From Bryum argenteum (lineage: Eukaryota; Streptophyta; Bryopsida; Bryales; Bryaceae): a stretch of DNA of 64,000 nucleotides. Below the pieces are notes generated by a model. The model worked only from the letters and a program-made list of their open reading frames with translations, did not search any database and was not told where the DNA came from. A program made the position numbers and the translations under genes. The stretch covers positions 17,156,727 to 17,220,726 of the forward strand of contig CM073327.1 of NCBI GenBank assembly GCA_037043015.1, written 5' to 3'. This document shows, in pieces, positions 35,707 to 48,225 of this stretch. The first letter of the stretch is position 1. The number at the start of each line of letters is the position of its first letter.

Positions 35707-37177
35707 CATCACTTTTATGTTATCCAGGGTGATGCTTGTATGTACATACCAGTCGAGGTAAATGCTGCATTGTGTACATTTTTAATTGCTCATTATTGAT
35801 GACGACAACACATGAATTGTGATGTTCGTGCAAACTGGGTGGTGTTGAGCCGGTTGTCAGTTATCGTCACATGAACCGATTTCTTGAGAAGTCGATTATT
35901 GAATGTTCGTCTTCTTAACTCGGCCTGGTCCACTACGTCATCACTCAGATATTATCGAGTATTCCTGTTGCCTTCTTCACCATCTTGGGCTTCAATCTCG
36001 TCTTTCATCTACAGTATATTACCCCAGTTTGATCCTTTATCACCTGTTGACTATCCCTATTGGAGAATAAGAACGAAAGTTGTTGTATTGGAGAGCAGTA
36101 CACTTGGTTAGATTACATTTGATTCCATATTTGAATTTGGAATACTTAAGGACTTCACAAAATAAGCCGATGTTGAGCCCCCTAAAAACCACGCAATACT
36201 CACTAGGAACATTCAAATAGGAGGTCTATCATAACCTTTACCTTTGAAGTTCAATGGACTTACTGGATATAGTAAGGGGCTAAGAAATCGAAGTTCAATG
36301 GACTTACTGGATATAGTAAGGGGCTAAGAAATCGCTTGATTTTTAGATTGGCAAGCTCATTGGCATGTGGTCATGTAAGAGATTGGAACAAGTGGAATCC
36401 TTAAATTTGGATTAAAATTGAAACAATTCAAATTTTGGAAGTGAAACTTTTAGATGTACCCAAAACCACTCAACCTAAAATGTACATTGAGAGAATATCA
36501 AAATTTACAATTGGAAGCTATATTGTATCTCCTGACTTGATTGACCAATGAATGCTCTCGGTGCTGTGTGGATTTTGAGCCACCTACCATATACACTTTG
36601 GATTCATTGGTTTGATATACACCTAGAAGCTCCACTACCAATAATCTAAGATATGTTCAGATTTAATGATTTGAATTGGTCTACTCTCCTACATACTCTG
36701 CAGACCTTTCACATCCTTCACATCTTCACATCTTCCACATCTTCACATCTTCCACATCTTCACATCTTCCACGGTTGATTCCTTTAGTCACTCAATGAGC
36801 TTCCCAATAGAAATTTGTCCTACTTATTATAGACCCAGTGACCCTCCTACTTTTTGACAGTTCCCAAATCCATATATCACACCAACATGATTAAAAACAA
36901 CAGCCATCTTGGTGTATTGTTGAACTCTCTACCATTTTCAAGCCCACGGTAAACCTTCAATTGAAAAATGAGAAGAAAATATAACAAAAAAGTATGCAGC
37001 ATCTTTACACTCGGCCAATTGTTTAAACCTATAAATCACTACACTCAGCCGATAAAAATTAGCTTTAGTATCCAATATACTACCCTTCTAGTCTACATAA
37101 ATGATACTAACCTAAATCTTCACCTAAAGAGAACTAGATTGTCAAGAGAAAAACCTGCTATTCTACTGATAGTTAAT
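35707..37177. other. Intergenic DNA with two tandem repeats
   Basis: 36246-36333 is two identical 44-bp units (GAAGTTCAATGGACTTACTG...). About 36710-36771 is an array built from CACATCTTC words. The remainder holds 3' UTR sequence of the converging F-box/LysM and SNARE genes and no other gene. Confidence 0.6.
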
Positions 37178-39878
37178 TCATTTAGTGAGCCAGTATAAGA
37201 GAATCAAAATGGTGCAGAGCGACGCCACAGCCCCAATAATCAACGAATCACGAGACTTTCTTCTCCGAATCGCCGTCAGTACCCCATTCACCTGCCACAC
37301 CAAAAGCAAAATAATTAGTACATTTCAATACAGAAAAGGTTACATTACAACAGTCAATCATTCATGAAAAGCAGAATGTGTTTTGTAGCTGAAATTGAAC
37401 CAATTTGAGATTCATTATATGCAGTAAGTTAACTTAGAATTACTGAATCTATTGTACTACAGTTGCTTCGATTGAAGTAAAGAAGAGAATAGTGTGCGTA
37501 GGTAGTTCGGCTTCTGTTTACCATGTGAAGTGAATGCCTAGTTAACTACTTTACAGCAGGAAAAGCAGATTTGTTACCGATGGGAGTCTGCTGCTGAGGG
37601 AGTTCATTTTGGTGTTGATGTCTCCGAATGTGGAGCGTTGATATCTCAGGGCATTGTATGCTTCGTGAGCATGACTTATGACGGAATCCATCTGCACCAC
37701 ACGAGCACTTCTGGGCACAAATTAAAAGCAGAATTTACGAATTTTGTGTCGGTGTTGATCTCCATAAGAAAAGTGCTAAGGACGATTCACGATTCTGCTG
37801 AAATGGGAATATTTGGATGGAAAATAGTCTCCAAATGAATGGTGGGAGCATGTTGGTTACCTGCGCGGTGCTTCTGTTGATGGTGGCTTGCTCCCTGAGA
37901 AGCGATTGTTGCTGGAGGCCGAAGTCGTCGTCCAAGCCAAAGCCATTTCTCTCGTCGCCTCTGCTGAAATGCTGCAGTAGCTCTGCGTGCTCCCGACTAG
38001 CCTTCGCATTCACTCGTATCCTCGCAAACTCCTACACAAGTACAATAATCAATAAGCAATGAGTTTCTATCATGAAAAGTCGCTCTTGATATTATATTGA
38101 GGTGAGAGACGTCTTACACAAGCGATTGACTCTTTAGTACGTGAGGCAATGACCGAGCTTTCAATGTTGGTTAAAAACCAGTATATAAACAAGCTTCCTT
38201 GCTTGAAATTTCATGATAAACTAAGACTAGGGCTCATGTAGCAGAAGAAAATCGGGTTGAAGATCGAAAAAGTTAGCAAAGTAGGCATGTTGTATATTCT
38301 ACCGCAGCTTTCAAAACAAGGAGATGCAGAAGCTAATAACCATCCAAGAGCCTCTTCTCCGATTGGGCTTTGGTGATTGGGATTCTATGATAAGATCAGA
38401 CTAGAGCTCATATTGCAGAAAGAAAATCGGGTTGTTGCCCAAGCCTACGATGCAAAAAAAGGTTGATGCAAAAACCAATGAGGAATCTCGATGGTTCAGT
38501 TTGCAGAAGGGGAAATGGGTGGAATGATTGAAAAAGAGAATTGAACATCTAGCAGAAAGAAAATCGGGTTGCAGATAGATAGTTAAGTAGGCATGTTGAA
38601 TATTCTACCCAAGCTTAATAGATGCAAAAGCTAATGAGCCTCTTCTCCGCTTCGACATTGTTGCTTAAAATTCCATCGTAAGATCAAACTAGGGCTCATT
38701 TTGCAGAAGGAATACTCGGTTGATGCAAAAGGTGACAAGGAATCTTGATGCTTGCGAGGGTTTGTGGAAGGGGCAACGGTGGAATGGAATGGAAGACAAC
38801 CTGGCTGAGCTCGTGGAGGATGTTGCGATGGCGAGCAAGCGTGTGCGAAAGCACATCGGAGCCGGCGTTAGACACCCACGTCGCCATCAGCTTGTTGACC
38901 TCGTTCAATTGCTGCAACAAGCGCTCGATCTCCGCCTCACTCCCATCGCCTCCTGCCTCCTTGGGCCCCCCTGCTCCTCCTCTCCGAAATGACGACAGCT
39001 TCACATCCAGCTCACTCTCCAGCTTCCGAGCCTAGAAAAACAATAGCACCCAGTTCCTCTCAATGACCCCATGTCCTCGATTCCTCGATTACTCACCAGT
39101 AACAGGAAGGTGCAGTATTTTCATCGTCGCATACAGGAACTTGAGAAGGTAATAGTTGTCTCGTGTAAGGACTTTGGATTGGCAACGATTCGAACATACT
39201 CTCATTATGTGCAGAAAAGCCAGATCCTCCTTTGGTACAAAAGGCTAATCGATCAGTGACACGATTGTATTGTTTACAAGAAGCTGCACTATTTCTCACC
39301 TTCTCATGCGAAGAGCTGAGTAGGAAAAGAACCGTCTCGTGTAAGGAATTCGGATACTCATAGCTGATTGAAAAAATTGATCTGTATCTTCTCTTGGCTA
39401 CAATTGAAAATTACTATCATCGTGTGCAGATCCTGCTCTGATCGACCAGTATGTTGTCTCGAGTATTGTTTGCATCAAAGTTTAGAAGCACAGCGGTAGC
39501 TTCGTAAAGCACCTGCTTGAAAAAGAATAAAAATGAAGGAGAAGGGTTGGAAACTCTTGTGATTGGAGCTTTGAGCTTTAATTTAGGACACAAGCCCAAC
39601 GACTTAGATTAACAGGGAAAACAAACGGGTCGCGCAGGAGAAACGCTTACTTTCGCGTTTCATGTACAACTACGTAAGCGATCTACATCAGAGCGAGAGA
39701 TAAAAAAGGCTCACAGAAATTCTTTCGAATGTGATCTACAACGGAGTCCTCAAGCAAAGTTTAGGTCAAAATCCGGACTCTATTTGTTCGATCGAATGCG
39801 AGAGTTCGGTACCTGTTTGCGAAAGTCGTCCCAATCGGCATTGCGAGCCTTGGGCGACCACCCAGCTCCCAACGCCAT
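37178..39878 (-). CDS. GOS12: Golgi SNARE of the GOS1/GOS12 family
   Basis: Five exons (minus): 39878-39813, 39031-38801, 38031-37861, 37691-37578, 37291-37178; every intron is phase 0 and the product is 231 residues. The N-terminus has WDDFRKQARKLESELD, typical of the family, followed by an Habc-like helical region containing a Gly-rich insert (RRGGAGGPKEAGG). The SNARE motif covers roughly 140-205, with the zero-layer Gln in the YQRSTFGDIN segment (Qb-SNARE). A C-terminal membrane anchor follows (LIIGAVASLCTILILLYWLTK). The protein is expected at the Golgi in intra-Golgi and ER-Golgi fusion. It is divergently arranged with the coiled-coil gene at 40495. Confidence 0.93.
38195..38735. repeat. 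Imperfect tandem repeats in SNARE intron 2
   Basis: Four diverged copies contain AGACTAGGGCTCATGTAGCA-like text followed by GCAGAAAGAAAATCGGGTTG, starting near 38222, 38394, 38545 and 38682. Spacing is about 140-170 bp. The repeat lies between the splice sites at 38032 and 38800. Confidence 0.6.
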
Positions 39879-40494
39879 CGCCAGGGCGCCCGCTCCACCA
39901 AACCCTAATCGCTTCCTTGGCTTTCTTTCGTCTCTTCACGACAGCTTTGAGAATATCAGACAATGACCCAAGTCCAATCAGTGAAGCAAGCGTTCGTTGA
40001 GGACTTGCATCATTGCGGGACCTCAATCAGAATGATAGTTCGTTAGTCGGTCAGTGTGAACGCGGCAACCCCAGTAGTGTACAGTAATAGAACCCAGTAA
40101 TAGAATCTCCAGGCTGTATTGTTGTTTTAGTGTGGGGTCCCGAGTTTCTTTTTAGGGTTCTAAATGCGATCCCCCGCCATGGATAATCCAAGTGTCCTAT
40201 TGCTGACTCCCTCATGTCCCCTTTCGTGTCAATCAAGCATCTCCTCTACCCTAATCGCAATAGAGCTTCCGTGCTCGCACCGATTCCCTCTCTTCAAACG
40301 ATTCATTAGCTTCAGCACTTGCGGCAATCATTCCATCGAGCTCTCAAGCGCAAGAGCTTCAAACTTGTGTGGGCCACTGATCGGAAAGTGGACAATTCAG
40401 TGGAATTTGTGCGGTGATTGAAGAGATTCTGGTTGATGTTTGGATTTGGAATTCGAGGGGAGGGGGATGAGTAGAGTGGGGGATTGAGTGAGAG
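39879..40494. promoter_or_regulatory. Shared divergent promoter region
   Basis: A 616-bp gap separates the start codon of the minus-strand SNARE gene from that of the plus-strand coiled-coil gene, so both transcripts must start here or share a bidirectional promoter. No specific element is claimed. An open frame at 40164-40421 has no recognisable domain and probably lies in the 5' UTR. Confidence 0.45.
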
Positions 40495-42492
40495 ATGCTT
40501 CGGACATGGGGGGAGCCGGCAGGAGGGAAAGTGATCTGCTACAATAGCAAAGAAGATCATCGTCGTCGTCGGCAAATTCTCAAGGAGAACAACGTGTGGA
40601 GGGGGGTGACGGGCTTGGGCGGCATCCTCGACGAGGGGGAGGGAGTGTCATCATCTTCATCGATGGCGTCGTTGGAGCGATTCATGCACAAGTATCCTGC
40701 TGTTTGGAGTGAATCGTCTGTGCATAACTTGCTTCTGGTACGTTTTTGCTCGGGAATCCGTGAAGTCCAAGCATCTTAATCTTATGTCGAAGCTTTCAAT
40801 ACTGTAAACGTGTGGTATTTCCACACAAGTATCTCTCTTCACAAGTATTTTCACAAGAATCTCTCATTCCATCGAACATGATGGAATGAGTCATTTAGCT
40901 TGGTGGAAAAAGTTTTTTTTCACAACAAGTGTTTCATTGCATCCTCTTGGTGGAAATACCACACTTTCTCATTGCTGTTTTTTTCTTTCACAACAAGAGT
41001 TTCATTGCATCCTCTTGATTAGGTCTTTCATTGAATCACCTACAACACACAACAAAGCTTTGATAATATATGAGATGTTCCCTTGCATCATTCACAAGAG
41101 ATGATTTATGAATCATTTGTGGTGGATGCTTAGTTCAACTTTCTTTTTAGGGTTCAGTAGTTTGTGCTTTCTGTCAAATCTTAAGGATAGAGTAAGTTTT
41201 TGATATGTATTTTTGCTTTGAGTGTGATGAAATTGCGTAAATTGTTCATTGGTGACTGTTGTAACAAGATGTTAGATTTGATTAGTTTGAGTTCTCGTTG
41301 AAGGTCATTGTTCTCTTCTGCAAAGAGATTTGAGTATGGGTGTTAGTAATCGAGTTCTTAAACGTAGAGTTTGTCAGTCCGTAATATGCACGAGGCAAGT
41401 GGCAACGAGTGTTTCGATTCCAGAAAAGTTTTTAGTTGCTCAAGAATGTCTGCATGCCAGACAAGATTCTCAGTTGCACAATAATTGTCTCAAGTAGATG
41501 ATACTATGAAAATATAGTCTGACAGATTTCTTAATGACTAAATCTCCACCACAGGACATCGAGGACAACATTGGCTCTGAGGAGCGCTTGCAAGCGGTGA
41601 TCATGCGCATGTTAGTTCCTATGACGAGAATCATGGAGGTAGAGCAACAATCGGTAATGGAGGAGAGACTCAAGATTCAGGAGGCCACCCTTTCATTGCT
41701 GAGAGTTCAAGAGGAATGCCAGCACGCTCTTGCGGACTTGACCAACGAGCACGAGCGATCCGCCAGGTACGAGGCAGAAATAGACTCTTCCACAAATTCT
41801 TCAAAAGAAAAATATAAACCCACAACTTCACCTGAAATTTACAACTTAGTAGACATCAAACTCTCTACAACATTAGAAGCCGAAGTGTGAATTGATCATG
41901 AAGCTCGAAAGCCATGGAGGTGGTGTGAGTTATGAGATATGAAACGGGGATTGAATGCAGGGACATGGAGGAGCTAGGGAAGGCGCTGGAAGAGAATAGG
42001 ATAGCAGCAGAGGAGGCGAGGAGGAAGCTAACCGAGAAGGAGCGCCAAATCCATTTCCTGCGGCAACAGCAACAAGAAACGCTTCTGCGTCTTATATGTG
42101 GCGGACCCAAGCTGTTTCTGCTCTGGGCCAGGGAGCAGATCGACGCCAGAGGCTTGACGGAGCTTCACGCGGAGCTCGAGAAGGCTTGGTGGCCCATCCT
42201 CGCAAAACCTGCTCCCCCCGAATGCTCGAAATCCATAGAACCAGACCCGGAACCGGAGCTGAGTCTTGTTCTTTCGAGTTCGATAATTGACTTACCAGGG
42301 ACGCTGTTGTGGATCATGGCATCGGAAACGATACAGCAGATCATGGAAAGCTGCGGGAGGATCACAGGGCCGTTCTCCTTGCCCGCCGCTGTCGCTGGCT
42401 TCTGGAAGGGCCTCGCTGGTCGTATGTCGTACTTGGCTATGGTCACGCTCTTCCCCGAAGTCATGATGCAGAAGCGTCACAAACGCCTCTGA
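40495..42492 (+). CDS. Unrecognised coiled-coil protein
   Basis: Exons 40495-40737, 41555-41766 and 41961-42492 join in phase (0, then 2) to give 328 residues. Exon 1 is basic and Gly/Ser-rich and may start later, at the ATG at 40662 (MASLERFMHKYPAVW). Exon 2 and the start of exon 3 are strongly helical and charged (EERLKIQEATLSLLRVQEEC; EENRIAAEEARRKLTEKERQ), a predicted coiled coil. The last 100 residues are mixed hydrophobic (SLPAAVAGFWKGLAGRMSYL). I do not recognise a family. It is head-to-head with the GOS12 gene. Confidence 0.65.
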
Positions 42493-43137
42493 TCACCCTT
42501 TTAAATGCTGCGGTCGAAGAAAATGCGGCCTTGCTATGGATCGTTAGTGAGATCCTATTGACAGCAGCTTGTAAGATCCCCTCCGCTTGAGAAGACGACA
42601 ATTTTGCATTGAGGAAGATCTTCAGCCCTGAAATGTACATACAGCTTTCATTCCAAGAGATTAGTGGCAATTTGTTAACGAAAATAGAACATGTAAGAAA
42701 TAGGTCTAGTGTAAAATTCACCGACCAAAGTCTAGGCGGTGTCAGTAGACGATGATGAGGACGTAATGAGACATGTTCATTCTTTTATGTACAGCGATAC
42801 AGACAAGTCAACAAGTAAACCATCTGTTTCAGGTGCTCAGTATCATATGAATTGAATGATGAGGGTCAGGCTAGACTCTTCAATATTGTACCGATAACAG
42901 ACAGGCATCATAAAGTGGGGATTGAGATGTAAAATAGCGAGAGCATGTCAACTTTTTCTACTTCTCTTGACGAAATAAAAATGTAATATATGTCATCTTC
43001 AACGAGAAAGAAAGAGACCACACAGGAGCTCGAAGGGAACCCCAACTGCTCTGGATAATGGTGACCCTCAGGTTACCCTTTTTGCTGCTAAGTACCTCCC
43101 TAAAGCTGTAATCACTACGTCGAGAGATTCCACCCGC
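42493..43137. other. Intergenic DNA between converging genes
   Basis: Holds the 3' UTRs of the plus-strand coiled-coil gene and the minus-strand reductase gene. Nothing else is recognised. Confidence 0.5.
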
Positions 43138-45894
43138 TCACAAGAATGGTGGGAAGATCACCCATCTCCGAGGGTACTTCTTGCGTCCATCTTTGCCATC
43201 GAATGTCTGCAATGAAACATCCATATTTTCCATAAGCTCAACTGAACAGTAAAGTAACTAAACAACACAACAAATACGATGAAAACATTCCAAATCTCTG
43301 AATTGGCGTCGTAACTGATACCACACCCTGTGGTTTTCTACCCGACTATGTCACAAAAGTTGGAGATTAGGAGTCAACAAACTATGCACCAGTGATGTCA
43401 AATGAAGCTATGATAAATTCTGAGACATTGAAGTGGGCTGTGTGTAGGTAAGAAACGCACTCTTTTGAGACGTTTGTGCTTTTGAAGAGCCCAAACGGTC
43501 ATGATATACCCAGCGGCAGCAAGGAAGAGATAACCGGCCACAGTCTGAGTAGCAATGTTGAACCCAATCCACTGCCAAATCTCAGTGGTGTAATTCGCGC
43601 AAGTCACGAAATTAAACAGGAATCCCGTAGGAATCTGGTATCCACCCTTGCCATCCGGAGACCTGAGATTCTTCAAAATAATGTGACAGTAGAAGTTGGA
43701 GATTTGGCTGACAACTGAGATACCGAATCCCACAAGCATCTGCTTCTCGCTCACCGGGGTGTAAAAAGGATGATTTACAAAGTAGGCAATGTAGGCTCCA
43801 AACAACCAGTAATACGCGCAGTTGCGGTAGACGTTGGTGATGGGAGAAGTGGCGTGGCTGAACCTGTGCACGAAGAAAGTTTCCAGTTCTCGTTTGGCGT
43901 AATGAAAACACCATGCGTAGAGAGCGTACGTCTGCACTGGATACGTCACCTTGCGTTCGGGCAGTCCCATGTAGGTGTACACTTTCGGGTAGTAGTAGAA
44001 GAAGGGGAAGATGAGTAGCGGGCCGAGATACTCGAAGAAGAAGAGAATTTTGTATGACACTTGCGGTCCCAGGTCTTTGAAGACCACTGTTGGAGTGTCA
44101 GTGGCCAAGGAGTCTTTGAGCTTCTTCGTTCCATCTACTGGTGCTGGACGAGTCTGCCCTGGTTGCAGAGGCAGTGTAATTCGTTGTCTCTCCGGGTAGT
44201 ATTTGCGATCTGCATTCTCATATTCACTTCCCAAGTCAACCTTTGTACCATACACTCAATCCTATTTGACATCACGTTCTCAGACATCAATCCCCTGCTC
44301 TACAATCTACACTAAGGAAACAAAGTACTCATTGTCAGATTCTGTTACATCAATGGCTATGTGATTATAAGGGAAACTATGGGTGCAGAATCATTACTGA
44401 CTTCTGCAACCCTTAAAGGCAACTCTACTGATTGTCACAATGTCGATGATATTATGAATCACAAAGCTTGAAGCTGTGAAAGGCTGAGAGAAAGAATCGA
44501 GGATAAGACTACACTCCGCTGATCTCTCAGCAAAACTGTATGAATCGGATGAACTCACTCATTTCGGTATTTACAATGCATGTCATAGGAAGCATTAATT
44601 CATGAACACGGTTCTACCTCCTGCAACTCCGAATTACGTCTATGAATGCAGCACTACCGATTGTCAGAAATGCAATTGACAGTCACATGCATTCTGTCAG
44701 TCTCATTAACGAGACCTGGCAGCGACATGAACGAGGTACTTTGAAGACCAAGAAATAACGCACACGAACACACAACGGTGCAAAATGGCTTACTTCGATT
44801 CTGAATGGCCTTTTGCAAGTCCTCAAGTGTTCCCTGTATCCAATCCCACACATCCAAAATGTTAATCACGTTACACATCAAACACTGCATTGCATCAGAT
44901 ACCAGAAAATCTGACTATTCGAAGCCGATCAAAGTTGTTGAACTACACTACTTATATCAAACTATTACCACAAACCGATTAAAAGAACAGCTTCGATTGA
45001 ACGAAAGTCGAAAATCGATGATTAAGGCTACGGATAGACCGCTGAGCATATCTGCACAAAATCTCTTGAGCTCAAAGTCATCTTTAAAAGCCGCCGTTGC
45101 CAATATCAAACACAACTGAAGCTAGCTTCTCTTCTTCGATACACGCAAGATGTAACGAAACACAAACTTGAACACTCTATTGTACCAGATACAAAGAAAC
45201 ATCACTCCTCGAAGCCGATCACAAACTTTAAACTACAATACATACTCGAAACTAATACCACAAGCCTATCAATGTTACAGCAGCGATTAATCATCTGTAA
45301 CTACTGCTCACTAAACCTATCAGCACAGAATCTTTAATGCTCAGAAGTCACCTCAACAAACTGTTATTGCCAATTTCAATGCAGCCTCTAACACTAAAAT
45401 ACAACGCTCTAGTGCACCAGGAACAAGAAGAGATTTTTTTTAAAATCTCGCTCGAAGCCGACCTACAACTACAATTTAATTACTATTCAGTAAGATAAAA
45501 GGAACAAAATGCAACGCCTGAAATGTACCCTGTTCGTTCATTAAAGCTCTCGCACGCTCGAAATGTACTCTGTTTGTGTATTCACTCTTTCATACCGATC
45601 ACAAGATCAACATCGATTATTCAGAAGTCGAGTATCTACAACTACGGCAATGAAAGATCACTAAACTTCAGCTGTCGTTGTCAATTTCGAAGAAGACATG
45701 CAATAGAAAATATTGATCAAGAAACACAAATGTGAGCTTGAAAGCGTTGCGAAGGTATCAATGCGGAAAGCAGTGTTGGCCGCAGGAAGGATATAGCGTT
45801 TGTTTACCTCCTCGGGGACTTGGACTCCGCCTTTGATAATCTCCTTGCCATTACGACCGACGACTTGCACCAGCATGGTCTTCTGAGCGCCCAT
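43138..45894 (-). CDS. ECR: Very-long-chain enoyl-CoA reductase, copy 1
   Basis: Exons (minus): 45894-45808, 44833-44794, 44209-43461, 43206-43138; 314 residues. The N-terminal 90 residues form the ubiquitin-like domain ([16 protein letters not shown]). The large third exon carries the steroid-5-alpha-reductase-like membrane domain with [36 protein letters not shown] and [20 protein letters not shown]. Tyr249 in NYTTE is where the catalytic Tyr of the yeast and human enzymes lies. The end [12 protein letters not shown] is family-typical. It performs the last step of ER fatty-acid elongation (trans-2-enoyl-CoA reduction), needed for waxes and sphingolipids (CER10 in Arabidopsis). The donor of exon 3 is AGA|GTGCGT. 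An upstream in-frame ATG at 45918 is possible. Confidence 0.93.
44850..45500. repeat. Diverged repeats in intron 1 of reductase copy 1
   Basis: GAAGCCGATCAAAGTTGTTG (about 44921), GAAGCCGATCACAAACTTTA (about 45206) and GAAGCCGACCTACAACTACA (about 45453) start similar segments that include ACCACAAACCGATT / ACCACAAGCCTATC. They look like old tandem duplication within the intron. Confidence 0.5.
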
Positions 45895-46149
45895 CGTAAC
45901 AGCGGAATCGGTGCCCACGGGATTTTCACGAAGAAGAGTGAGAGATATGCTTCACTCTTTGCTTTAGGAGTGGGGCGATGCCGCCGATGAATCGTAGGTC
46001 ACGTGGCCGCTACCGCGCGGCAGCGGTGGCGTGTTTGTGTCGGGGAGCCTTTATGGTGTGAATGTGGTTGGTGCTGCGGCTCTGTCCGTCTCTGCCGTGT
46101 TAGTACGAGTTCTCATATCATTCTTTATCGGTCTATTCTACCGAGTAGA

Positions 46150-46247
46150 TTGATAGATACAGGCCGGCGTGATTAAAGTGTATGTTCGTAATGCAAATGA
46201 CACAGTATTCACACGACACAGGGTCATCGTGACAATCTTACTCTCTT
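46150..46247 (-). mobile_element. Truncated older SINE, interrupted by a younger SINE
   Basis: TTGATAGATACAGGCCGGCG starts the same 3' SINE text as at 29260. The copy proceeds to CTCTTTTTCAAA, where the full-length SINE 46261-46607 is inserted. Text resembling its continuation (ATAGACACTAGTGTGACTAC) resumes after 46608. Confidence 0.6.
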
Positions 46248-46260
46248 TTTCAAAGATAGA

Positions 46261-46607
46261 TAGAAACTCCGGTCCCTTTCTAAGGAGTTGGCGTGAATGA
46301 AGTGTCTGTTCGTACTGCTAATATTCTGATGGCCACCGGACAAGGGGAAATTGGAACAATACTACTTCCCCCTCTCGAGGATGGACACTATAACTACGCT
46401 AGTTTCTAGCTAGTTACTAGTGCCTTGAAGATACTTGACATAGTATCTCCCCAAAGAGCTTTGAGGTACCCATACAACAAGGTCCAAGGACCCTCACAAT
46501 AGTTGGGTGGACTATAATGGTGAGTACCACGCCGACATGGGGAATAGAACCCACGGCCTCCTCATGGGGGCCATGAGCCCTAACCACCAAGCCAAGGCAT
46601 GTGGTGC
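46261..46607 (-). mobile_element. tRNA-derived SINE, full-length copy
   Basis: Same organisation as 29250-29610: a TAGATAG tail at the plus-strand left and a tRNA-like head at the right (complement of GGAATAGAACCC and CCACCAAGCCAAGG). Flanking TTTTCAAAGATAGA (ending 46260) and TTTTCAAAAATAGA (46609-46622) form a target-site duplication of about 14 bp with one mismatch. Confidence 0.8.
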
Positions 46608-46622
46608 CTTTTCAAAAATAGA

Positions 46623-48225
46623 CACTAGTGTGACTACAACTAGAGAAAAACCTTCACTAGTAACTAAAATAAAGATGGATTTTTCGGTTAATATTTTTGT
46701 AGGGTTTATAATTGGTTTGGTGTTGTATATGGGAGCACCGAGTCATGCAGTTAGTGATTGGATGGTGTGGAGGACGTTTGTATAATGACTCTATATAAGG
46801 ACCAGATTTGGAGCCCTTCGAACTCGTTTGGGATGTATTTGTGATATATATAATTTGATGTTGCTAGTGAGTTATCATAGGCAAGAAAGTGGTGTCATTC
46901 AACTAGCCACATTCTACCCACCTATGACAAGTGGTTTACCGCATTGAAAGTGGTGTGTGCCACTATTCCTTTTGTAAGGTTTTTCAAGTAGGAACTAATG
47001 TAAATAGTAAATTTCAGTTGTTTTCAATTTTCCTCTTGTTTAATAGGATGGATGCGGCATGTTGTATGGCAATGGTATTGAGTTTCTTAAATGTGGATTT
47101 TGAGGCAGTTTCAAGAATATTCAATTGATTTTCAAGTAGTTTTAGAGAAGGGGTGTGTGTAGTGCCTTTAGTTCCTGCCATGATAGCTATAAGAGAGTCC
47201 ATTTCTCATTCTTGATAAGCGATGTTGTGTATAAGTGGTCGGTTTTTTGGGTTTTGTTGTTTATAGATGTTGTTGAGGGTGTATCATTACAATAAGTGAA
47301 TCCTATGAATCGATGGGTGATATTATCTGTTGGTTGGGTTGGTGGAGGGCTTTGATAAGTGAGTCCTTGTATGCATGAGATATCGGATCTAAATCTTGCA
47401 TTACATTTGCATCATTCTTTGCATTTAACATGTACATGGGAGGATCTTTGGGGGTATTGTGTTTTCTAGTGGGTTACTATTGAATGTCCCTACATTCATG
47501 AGCATTTGGCATCTTGATTCTTGTGAGAATAAAATGAGTTGTTGAAATTCTCTAATTCCTTTTATATGGTTGCATTTATCCAAAAAATAGTTGTTAGTAG
47601 GCATTTCCACTCACACTCACATTTCACCATTTTTTCTTTTGTAAACCATCACCGTAAGAATCCTTGTTCATACAAGTGATAGAATATTTTACATGATCCT
47701 TCCGTAGTTAGGAAAAACTATGTGTACACATGAGGAATACATATTTTTCATTCACCTAATAATATGCATTGATGTAAGAGGTTTGATTACCTTAAACAGT
47801 CTTCTTCTAATTGGGAATTGCATAGATAGCGTTTCCTCATCGCAACATCTATTTCTTCAATCTTCCCATCAACAACAATTTGCCTATACTAACTTATGAC
47901 TTATTGTCATGTGCGCTTATGAAACAAGGGATTTATGAAGAAAATTTACTTATGATCATAGGAACTCTTCAAATTCTATGATTTATTGCACCACTTTCCT
48001 AGACTTGAGCACTTACTTCATATATATTGAAGACATTTCAGAATGAAGATCCAGTGTTGATGTATCATGAGTTGTGGAGCACAATATTTTACATTTGAAC
48101 AAACTCTAGAAGAACAATCTTAATTGTGAGGCACAATGCTTGAACACAAACATTAATGCTTTCAAACTCAAACAATAATATGCTATGTGTAAACAGAAGC
48201 TTATTAAGCGGGCAAAATAAGAGTT
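46623..48225. other. Intergenic DNA, no gene recognised
   Basis: AT-rich, with only short open frames and no recognised domain or repeat beyond the SINE continuation at its left edge. Confidence 0.4.
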
